From CAWAVN01 sp963844315 (lineage in GTDB: Bacteria; Planctomycetota; Planctomycetia; Planctomycetales; Planctomycetaceae), in assembly GCA_963844315.1 (NCBI GenBank), contig CAWJOC010000034.1:558001-622000 (forward strand): a stretch of 64,000 nucleotides of DNA, in the 5' to 3' direction. The notes under the pieces were generated by a model, which ran no database searches, was not told where the DNA came from, and saw nothing but the letters and a program-made list of their open reading frames with translations. Numbering within the stretch: the first letter of the stretch is position 1; each line of letters starts with the position of its first letter. This document shows, one piece after another, positions 57,981 through 64,000 of the stretch. The position numbers were made by a program, and so were the translations under genes.

Positions 57981-59453
57981 TCAGCGAATCTGCTTCGGTG
58001 GGGCTTGGCCTTTGGGGATTTGCGTGGTGTATTTGCGGTCTTTCATGCGGTCGCCGAATTCGCCTTTCGCCTGAGCGATGGTTTCCGGGGATTCCAAGAG
58101 TTTGATGGCCGTGACCGCGATGACTTTGGAGGCGTACACGATGCCTTTTTCGCCGATGGGGGAAGCAATGCAGGCCACGTTTTGCCAACTGTGTCCGGGG
58201 CTGTCCGCGGCGAAGCACGCCGTTCGCAAGCCGCCAGTGGGAACGTGCCAACTGATGTCGCCCACGTCGGTCGAGCCTTTGCTGGGCGTGTTGGATTCGG
58301 CGAGGGTCTTCACGGATTCCTCAATCGCCAAGGGGAACTTCGTGCCGAATTGCTCGATCAAAGGTTCTTGAATCCGCCGGGCGAAGGCGCGGTCTTCTTC
58401 GGTGAACGTGGGAACGCCGACGGCTTTCAGGTTTTGATAGAACAGTTCCGACAAGACGTTGTTGGGAATGATCTCGTGGCAGTCGGTGTCGATTTGGAGC
58501 GACATTTTGGTGCGGGTCATTAGCGTCGCGCCCTTGGCGATGTCCTTCATCCAGTCGAAATACCTTTCCACATCTTCATGAGCATCGGCCCTGACGAAAT
58601 ACCAGACCGTGGCCTCAGCGGGGACGACGTTGGGCGCTCCGCCGCCATTGATGATGACGTAATGCATCCGGGCATCTTCCTTGACATGCTCGCGCATGTA
58701 GTTGACGCCCACGTTCATGAGTTCAACCGCATCCAGGGCGCTGCGACCGCTTTCGGGACTGCCCGCCGCGTGCGCGGTGACGCCTTTGAATGTGAACTTG
58801 GCGGAAATCACGGCTTTGGAACTGCCCGCCCAGGGTTGGTTCTCCGTGGAAGGATGCCAGTGCAGGCAAACATCCAGATCATTAAATACCCCGGCCAAGG
58901 TCATGTAGACTTTGCCGATGACGGTTTCCTCGGCGGGGGTTCCGTAGAGCCTGATGGTTCCGGGAAGTTTTTGCTTTTCCATCACGTCCTTGACGGCAAT
59001 CGCCGCCCCCACCGCCCCGGAACCCAGCCCGCTGTGCCCGCAACCGTGCCCAGGCTGGCCCTCAGCGAAAGGCTCTTGGATGGGTGACATTTTTTGCGAC
59101 AAGCCGGGCAGGGCATCGTACTCGGCGAGAATGCCAATGATGGGTTTTCCCGAACCATACTCGGCCACGAACGCCGTGGGCATGTCGGCCAATCCTGACT
59201 CGATCTTAAACCCGGCGGCCTTCAATTGACCTTTCAGCAGTTCGGAGGATTTGTGCTCCTCCAAGCCGACCTCGGCGAATTCCCAGATTTTGCGGTTGGC
59301 CTCCAAAATCGCGGATTGGTTCCGCTCCACGCTTTCAATCGCAGCCAGTTGGGCCGGGGTCAGTTTCACCTCATCTTCGGCAAGGCTCTGAACCCGATTG
59401 GCGAAAACCCAACACAGAAGGAAAAACGAAAACCAGAATTTCTCAGAAAACAT
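57981..59453 (-). CDS. Exported M20D-type amidohydrolase/peptidase
   Basis: A 490-residue protein with a signal peptide (MFSEKFWFSFFLLCWVFANRV). The M20 metal residues are seen in ILAEYDALPG, HGCGHSGLGSGAVGAA, GTPAEETVIGK and the final GHSWQ. The dimerisation domain includes GVTAHAAGSPESGRSALDAV. It matches AbgB-like aminobenzoyl-glutamate/peptide hydrolases of the M20D group; the natural substrate here is unknown. ATG 59453 is chosen because it gives the signal peptide. It is divergent from the phosphorylase gene. Confidence 0.88.
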   Translation of the reverse strand: MFSEKFWFSFFLLCWVFANRVQSLAEDEVKLTPAQLAAIESVERNQSAILEANRKIWEFAEVGLEEHKSSELLKGQLKAAGFKIESGLADMPTAFVAEYGSGKPIIGILAEYDALPGLSQKMSPIQEPFAEGQPGHGCGHSGLGSGAVGAAIAVKDVMEKQKLPGTIRLYGTPAEETVIGKVYMTLAGVFNDLDVCLHWHPSTENQPWAGSSKAVISAKFTFKGVTAHAAGSPESGRSALDAVELMNVGVNYMREHVKEDARMHYVIINGGGAPNVVPAEATVWYFVRADAHEDVERYFDWMKDIAKGATLMTRTKMSLQIDTDCHEIIPNNVLSELFYQNLKAVGVPTFTEEDRAFARRIQEPLIEQFGTKFPLAIEESVKTLAESNTPSKGSTDVGDISWHVPTGGLRTACFAADSPGHSWQNVACIASPIGEKGIVYASKVIAVTAIKLLESPETIAQAKGEFGDRMKDRKYTTQIPKGQAPPKQIR

Positions 59454-59771
59454 TTGAGACCTCAGTCCTTCAAAAAGGGGCGGATCCTGGTGGGACGACA
59501 TCTTCAATGCCTATGACTCAGAACAGGTTGTCTTCGTGAAAAGCTTTTTTCGTGCGGACGGGATTGGGCAACGGGCCAAATCCCTTCCACCCCTTGCATC
59601 GTGCGAATTCCCGAATCAGGATGCAACTGTCCCGGTGGGAAAAGTTCCGGGATCTTGGGGATTGGCTCTCGACCTTGTGGCCAGAGTCACTATACTTCGA
59701 GGCTAGGGAAAGGGAGTTTTGCGCTTCCCGAGCCAGCGCTCGCATTCGCAACCACAACCGGACGGAAATTC
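59454..59771. promoter_or_regulatory. Divergent promoter region of the M20 and phosphorylase genes
   Basis: No gene is seen in these 318 bases. TATACT near 59692 could be a -10 element for the phosphorylase gene, whose start is 80 bases on; the -35 is weak. The frame open before 59772 is judged non-coding because the phosphorylase family begins at LTELAKNLWWSW. Confidence 0.35.
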
Positions 59772-61922
59772 ATGGCACCCAAACAAAAGACCGCGCATCA
59801 AAAACTGACTGAACTTGCAAAAAATCTGTGGTGGAGTTGGCAGCCGGAAGTCACGGACATTTTCCGCTCCATTGATCCCAACCGCTGGTCGGCCCTGGCC
59901 CATAACCCCGTGCAGCTTTTGGAGGAATACCCGCCCGAGAAGCTGGAAGAGCGCGTGCGGGAGTTGGTCTTTCATTCCCGCATCAACCGGGCCTACCGCC
60001 GGTGGCGGGAATACATGGAATCCGTGGACAGTTGGGGAACCACCCATGCCGGGATTCTCGGCCAACGTCCGGCGGCGTATTTTTCCGCGGAGTTCGGCCT
60101 GCACGAATCGCTGCCGATTTACTCCGGCGGTCTGGGCATCCTGGCGGGAGACCATCTGAAAAGCGCCTCGGACTTGGGCGTGCCACTGGTGGGCGTGGGG
60201 CTATTTTACGATGAAGGCTACTTTTCGCAGCAAATCGACAAGGACGGTTGGCAGCAGCAATCGTATTCGGAAACCGACACCAGCCGTCTGCCCATCCAGG
60301 ATCTGAAGGGTTCCGATGGCAAGCCGGTGATGATTTCCGTCAAGACCCGCCGCCAAACGATCCATGCCCGCGTTTGGCTGGTCAACGTGGGACGCATTCG
60401 ATTGTTCCTCCTGGATACCGATGTCCCCGAAAACGGCGATGAAGACCGCCGATTGACCGCCCGGCTTTACGGCGGCGACCACCGCATTCGGATTCGCCAG
60501 GAAATCATCTTGGGGATTGGCGGGGTCCGGGCGCTCGCGGCTTTGGGGATCCAGCCGAGCGTGTATCACATGAACGAAGGCCACTCGGCGTTTGCCCCGC
60601 TGGAAGTCATCCGCATGCGAATGCACGAAGATGGGCTGTCCTTCGATGAAGCCCTCAGGGACACCGCAGCGGCGGGGGTCTTCACCACGCACACGCCCGT
60701 TCCCGCCGGTCACGACCGCTTCACCGCCGACTTGATTGAAGAGCACGTTGGCCCGCTCGCGGATGATTTGGGACTGAACCACGATGGCATCATGGGCTTA
60801 GGCCGCGTGGACCCGCAAAACCGCGATGAATCGTTCTGCATGACCGTTTTGGCCTTCAAGCTCAGCCGCCGGGCCAACGCGGTCTCCAGTTTGCATGGCG
60901 TCGTCAGTCGGCGGATGTGGTCCAGCCTTTGGCCTTGGCGAAGCGAGGAAGAAATTCCCATCGGCCACATTACCAACGGCGTACACGTTCCCACCTGGCT
61001 TGCCGGGCAAATGCGGGACATCTACGACCGCATGCTGCCGAGCGACTGGTATCTTCGCAGCGGGGAACCGGAAGTTTGGGCGGGATTCCAAAAGGTGACA
61101 CCGGCGGAGCTTTGGGAAACGCACCAATCCCTCAAAAACCGGCTGATCGGTTATGCCCGCAGGCGTCTGGCGAAACAGGCCCAACGGCGCGGCGACAGCG
61201 ATCAGAAAGTGGCCGCGTTCAATGAAGCGCTTGATCCCACGTTTTTGACGATTGGCTTTGCCCGCCGGTTCGCTCCCTACAAACGGGCCGACCTGATCGC
61301 CAAGGATCTGGATTTGCTGGCAGGCATCATCACCGATTCCAAACGGCCCGTGCAAATCATCTTCGCGGGCAAGGCCCACCCGGCGGATGAGAACGGCAAG
61401 AAAATCGTGCAGCGGATCTACAAGATGACCGAAGACCCGCGCTTCAAAGGCAGGATGGTGCTCTTGGAAGATTACGACATCAACCTGGGCCGGCATCTGG
61501 TGCAGGGCGTGGATGTGTGGCTCAACAATCCCAGACGACCCTTGGAAGCTTCCGGGACCAGCGGCCAGAAAGTCGTTTTGAACGGGGGCTTGAACTGCTC
61601 CATTCTGGATGGCTGGTGGGCGGAAGCTTACGACGGCAAAAACGGATTCGCCATCGGAACCGGACGCACCCACAGTAATACCGACATCCAAGACGAGCGG
61701 GACGGCCAATTCCTGATGAAAGTCCTCCAGGAAGAAGTCATCCCGCTGTTTTACAAGCGCGACGCCGACGAACTGCCGCAGGAATGGATCTTCCGCATGA
61801 AGCACGCCGTCCGCACCCTGGGTTGGCGGTTTAACGCCGACCGCATGGTGATGGATTACGTCCAACAGGCTTACGTCCCGGCGGCGGGCGGTCTGTCCTG
61901 CGACTACAAGAGCGTGCCCTGA
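59772..61922 (+). CDS. glgP: Alpha-glucan (glycogen) phosphorylase, DUF3417/GlgP type
   Basis: A 716-residue GT35 enzyme of the shorter bacterial/archaeal type. It begins MAPKQKTAHQKLTELAKNLWWSWQ, the DUF3417 opening, followed by AYFSAEFGLHESLPIYSGGLGILAGD. The sugar-binding part has HTPVPAGHDRF. The PLP lysine lies in EASGTSGQKVVLNGGLNCS; the related GTxGMKxxLNG is usual, so Met is replaced by Gln. It releases glucose-1-phosphate from glycogen chains, and works with the GlgX debranching enzyme at 40.3 kb. It is intact. Confidence 0.93.
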   Translation: MAPKQKTAHQKLTELAKNLWWSWQPEVTDIFRSIDPNRWSALAHNPVQLLEEYPPEKLEERVRELVFHSRINRAYRRWREYMESVDSWGTTHAGILGQRPAAYFSAEFGLHESLPIYSGGLGILAGDHLKSASDLGVPLVGVGLFYDEGYFSQQIDKDGWQQQSYSETDTSRLPIQDLKGSDGKPVMISVKTRRQTIHARVWLVNVGRIRLFLLDTDVPENGDEDRRLTARLYGGDHRIRIRQEIILGIGGVRALAALGIQPSVYHMNEGHSAFAPLEVIRMRMHEDGLSFDEALRDTAAAGVFTTHTPVPAGHDRFTADLIEEHVGPLADDLGLNHDGIMGLGRVDPQNRDESFCMTVLAFKLSRRANAVSSLHGVVSRRMWSSLWPWRSEEEIPIGHITNGVHVPTWLAGQMRDIYDRMLPSDWYLRSGEPEVWAGFQKVTPAELWETHQSLKNRLIGYARRRLAKQAQRRGDSDQKVAAFNEALDPTFLTIGFARRFAPYKRADLIAKDLDLLAGIITDSKRPVQIIFAGKAHPADENGKKIVQRIYKMTEDPRFKGRMVLLEDYDINLGRHLVQGVDVWLNNPRRPLEASGTSGQKVVLNGGLNCSILDGWWAEAYDGKNGFAIGTGRTHSNTDIQDERDGQFLMKVLQEEVIPLFYKRDADELPQEWIFRMKHAVRTLGWRFNADRMVMDYVQQAYVPAAGGLSCDYKSVP

Positions 61923-61927
61923 GCGTC

Positions 61928-62224
61928 TCAGCGGGAATAACCGGCGATCAGATCGCTCAGCCCTAGCAATTCGATCCCCTCTGCTTTAGGAAACTCCCAA
62001 GTTGTGACCGATTGGCCGCAGTGCGGGCAGTGGGGATGTTGTGTGTCCGCCATGAGGGAAGTCGAGGATTTCAGCGCACGCGGCTCTTTCCACACCGCTT
62101 CGCATTCTTCGCAAATCGCCACGGGCTGTTGGCAGGTTTGGCAAACGGCAATCCGCAGAAAGCCTTGCTCGCAATACGGGCAAACAGCGATGTAGGCGGG
62201 AGGGGAATCAGTCACGGCAATCAT
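61928..62224 (-). CDS. Small protein with four zinc-ribbon CxxC knuckles
   Basis: A 98-residue protein with four Cys pairs: CPYC, CQTC, CEEC and CPHC, in the arrangement of two zinc ribbons (positions about 15-46 and 67-70). Between them is a short linker. I recognise no named family. It overlaps nothing and is 6 bases from the convergent phosphorylase stop. Zinc binding is inference from the Cys spacing. Confidence 0.75.
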   Translation of the reverse strand: MIAVTDSPPAYIAVCPYCEQGFLRIAVCQTCQQPVAICEECEAVWKEPRALKSSTSLMADTQHPHCPHCGQSVTTWEFPKAEGIELLGLSDLIAGYSR

Positions 62225-62286
62225 CCAGAGAAAAGTTTAGAACCCCACGGGTTGAGAATCTCGTTTCGTGTTTTTGATGAGCTTTA

Positions 62287-63105
62287 TCAGCGCGGAAAAG
62301 CGGTGATGACTTCGCTCGTCCCTTCCCGAACGACAAGGAACACCTTGGAGAGCGGAGGATGCTTGCGCTCCGCCCCGGTCTTTCCGCCCAGAAAACCCAC
62401 CCGGCAGCCCATGGGAACGACGTAAGCATCCCGGCCATTTTCCGTTTCGGGCCGCAGGCGGTCGGTTTTGATTTTCCGCCAGGCTTCATCAATCCAGGCA
62501 AACGCCAATTCCTCGCCGCCGTCGAACACCCCATGCGGGCCATCGCGGTCGGGGATGTCTTTGGCATGCCTGAGAACGTGATCCTTTCGGCTCAACCCTT
62601 CCGGATCTTTGCCAATGTACTTTAACCCCGCCGGGCTGATCCAACCGTCTCTTCCAAGCGTCTTCAGCTCAATGGGTTTGGGAAGGGCATTCTCTTCCTC
62701 ACCAATCTCAGGTTTGGCCTCGGAAAAGGAAATCTGCGTCGGTGATTGCAAGCGGATTTGAAGCTTCTCGCGGAACTTCTCCACCCTCCCGCGAACCAAG
62801 ACGGTTTTGTTGGCATAGGTGTTAGCGGGATCAACGCCTTTGAATTGCGCGACGACTTTGCTATCGACAAAGACCGTGAATTGCGGATTGGCCGCGAAGT
62901 TCAGAAACACGTGGCCCGAGTTGGATTTCCCCGCGCTCGAGACTTTTCCCAAAACCACGATGTCCTTGCCAATGGCCTGGGTCAAATCGCTCTTGTTCGC
63001 CACTGGAATGGGAACGAGCTTCGCATCCTCCGCCGGCGCAACGCGAGCGAAACCTGCCAGTGCAAGGAGGCTCAATAGAATGAAAGTGGAGAGACGTTGT
63101 CGCAT
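62287..63105 (-). CDS. Secreted protein with an OB-fold-like domain
   Basis: A 272-residue protein with a signal peptide (residues 1-25, ending APAE). Residues 40-120 resemble an OB fold of the type found in exported nucleic-acid-binding proteins (IGKDIVVLGKVSSAGKSNSG; KTVLVRGRVEKFREKLQI). The C-terminal half (about 150-272) is a separate alpha/beta part with a SRKDHVLRHAKD segment that I do not recognise. It lies upstream of the zinc-ribbon gene on the same strand. Function is unknown. Confidence 0.72.
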   Translation of the reverse strand: MRQRLSTFILLSLLALAGFARVAPAEDAKLVPIPVANKSDLTQAIGKDIVVLGKVSSAGKSNSGHVFLNFAANPQFTVFVDSKVVAQFKGVDPANTYANKTVLVRGRVEKFREKLQIRLQSPTQISFSEAKPEIGEEENALPKPIELKTLGRDGWISPAGLKYIGKDPEGLSRKDHVLRHAKDIPDRDGPHGVFDGGEELAFAWIDEAWRKIKTDRLRPETENGRDAYVVPMGCRVGFLGGKTGAERKHPPLSKVFLVVREGTSEVITAFPR

Positions 63106-63168
63106 ATCGATTGTCCGAAAATTTGGTAAGCCAAACTGCCGAAAATGGCGGCTTCGCTACGTCTTCGA

Positions 63169-63951
63169 TCATTCCGTGAAATCGGTATCGGGTTCTTCCA
63201 GCGAAAGTTCTTTGATCCAGACGTTTCTGAAGCGGACATCGTGGCCTTCGCATTGGAGTTTGAGGCCGCCGGGAACGTCGGTGATGCCGTTGCCGTTGTC
63301 GTTCCCGCCGTCGAGTCCCGAATTGGCCCCGCCCCAGACTTTGGAGATGGGCTGGTTCACGTGGACTTTCTTGCCATTGAAGTACATCGTCACCATTGCC
63401 TTTTCAGTCCGCTTGCCATCCTTGAACCGGGCCGCGCGGAACACGATATCGTAGGCATTCCATTTCCCACTGCCGTTGTAGGCATGATAGGGCGACTCTG
63501 TTTCATTGATGACCGCTCCCATGCCGTGCTTGGTCTTGTCGCCATCCAGAATTTGAATCTCGTAGCGGTTCTGCAGATACACGCCGGAGTTCCCGCCCGG
63601 TTTCATCGCCAAGAATTCCAGGTGCAGCCGAAAGTCGCGATATTCCTTCTTGGTAATGATGTCCGCGGTCCCGTATTTCCCCCCTTTGGCGGCGGGGTCA
63701 TCGCTCTGGAGCACCGTGCCTTCATCCACCGGGTCATCCACAATTCTCCATTTGATGGGTAGCGATGAACTAAACCTCGGCCCTTCCCAATAGGTCCATT
63801 TCTCATCCAAGAGCTTCCGGCTGCCATCAAGCAGCACCTCGGCACCTTCCGGGGGCTTGGCTCCAAGGCCCACCTCTCCAAAAGTCATGGGGGACGAACT
63901 CAACAACCCCAACAGCAACCCTACCCCAAAGGCCATTCGGCAGTTCGACAT
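63169..63951 (-). CDS. Secreted DUF1080 protein (3-keto-disaccharide hydrolase family)
   Basis: A 260-residue protein with a signal peptide (ending MTFGEVG). The DUF1080 jelly-roll is clear: WRIVDDPVDEGTVLQSDDP, DFRLHLEFLAMKPGGNSGVYLQNRYEIQILD and NAYDIVFRAARFKDGK. Members of this family cleave 3-keto sugars after oxidation, which matches the exported Gfo/Idh-type oxidoreductases of planctomycetes such as the one at 4.1 kb. ATG 63951 is used. It is 63 bases upstream of the next gene on the same strand. Confidence 0.9.
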   Translation of the reverse strand: MSNCRMAFGVGLLLGLLSSSPMTFGEVGLGAKPPEGAEVLLDGSRKLLDEKWTYWEGPRFSSSLPIKWRIVDDPVDEGTVLQSDDPAAKGGKYGTADIITKKEYRDFRLHLEFLAMKPGGNSGVYLQNRYEIQILDGDKTKHGMGAVINETESPYHAYNGSGKWNAYDIVFRAARFKDGKRTEKAMVTMYFNGKKVHVNQPISKVWGGANSGLDGGNDNGNGITDVPGGLKLQCEGHDVRFRNVWIKELSLEEPDTDFTE

Positions 63952-64000
63952 CACAGGGTTCCTTTTCCTCTAAGTGCCCGAAAGCATGAAAAGTACGATA

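Noticed and set aside
60798..61865. 355-residue open frame on the minus strand
   Set aside because: Antisense shadow of the phosphorylase gene, with no recognisable motif or ribosome site.
1..64000. tRNA or rRNA genes
   Set aside because: No cloverleaf with a GTTCRA T-arm or rRNA core sequence was noticed on either strand; this was by eye only, so a tRNA scan could still find one.

Overview
This window looks like chromosomal DNA of a planctomycete (Planctomycetota; a Gemmata-like lineage is my guess, but nothing here proves the family). The reasons are the gene content and moderately high GC: secreted sulfatase, DUF1080 protein, Tat-exported Gfo/Idh/MocA oxidoreductase, DUF6263 protein, squalene-cyclase-repeat protein and MoxR/VWA genes, with loosely packed genes and many dispersed palindromes between them. 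No rRNA, tRNA, CRISPR array or prophage was seen.

Layout. 1-5.5 kb: LolCDE/MacB-type exporter end, sulfatase, esterase, oxidoreductase. 5.7-11.5 kb: a five-gene cassette built on a MoxR AAA+ ATPase and a zincin-VWA protein. 11.5-18.8 kb: SixA phosphatase, a small secreted protein, an HD phosphohydrolase, a lipoprotein, a 999-residue membrane sulfatase/phosphotransferase-like protein, TatD. 18.8-27.8 kb: the membrane arm of complex I (nuoH-J-K-L-M-N, without nuoI). 28-40 kb: cyclase-repeat protein, glycosyltransferase, coiled-coil protein, DUF6263 protein, RicT-like PSP1 protein, sigma-54 activator, leucyl aminopeptidase, DUF4349 lipoprotein. 40-47.3 kb: glycogen debranching enzyme GlgX, N-acyl-D-amino-acid deacylase, parvulin foldase, aminotransferase. 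47.4-53 kb: an accessory island with a DUF6602-like nuclease candidate, a 1070-residue double-P-loop ATPase and a complete IS (ISAs1-like) with a 10-bp target duplication. 53-56 kb: an Mla/MCE lipid transport operon. 56-64 kb: LspA, quinone oxidoreductase, M20 amidohydrolase, glycogen phosphorylase and secreted proteins.

Two features colour the whole annotation. First, about 24 single-site frameshifts interrupt 20 otherwise conserved genes, mostly beside short homopolymers; this points to uncorrected indels in the assembly rather than mass gene decay, so I give those genes as single CDSs with the break position. Second, convergent gene ends are repeatedly occupied by long hairpins, including a three-copy palindrome family whose arms covary, which fits a role as bidirectional terminators.

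The most interesting candidates are the MoxR/zincin-VWA cassette (5.7-11.5 kb) and the divergent DUF6602-like / dual-ATPase pair (47.4-51.7 kb), which has the look of a defence module.
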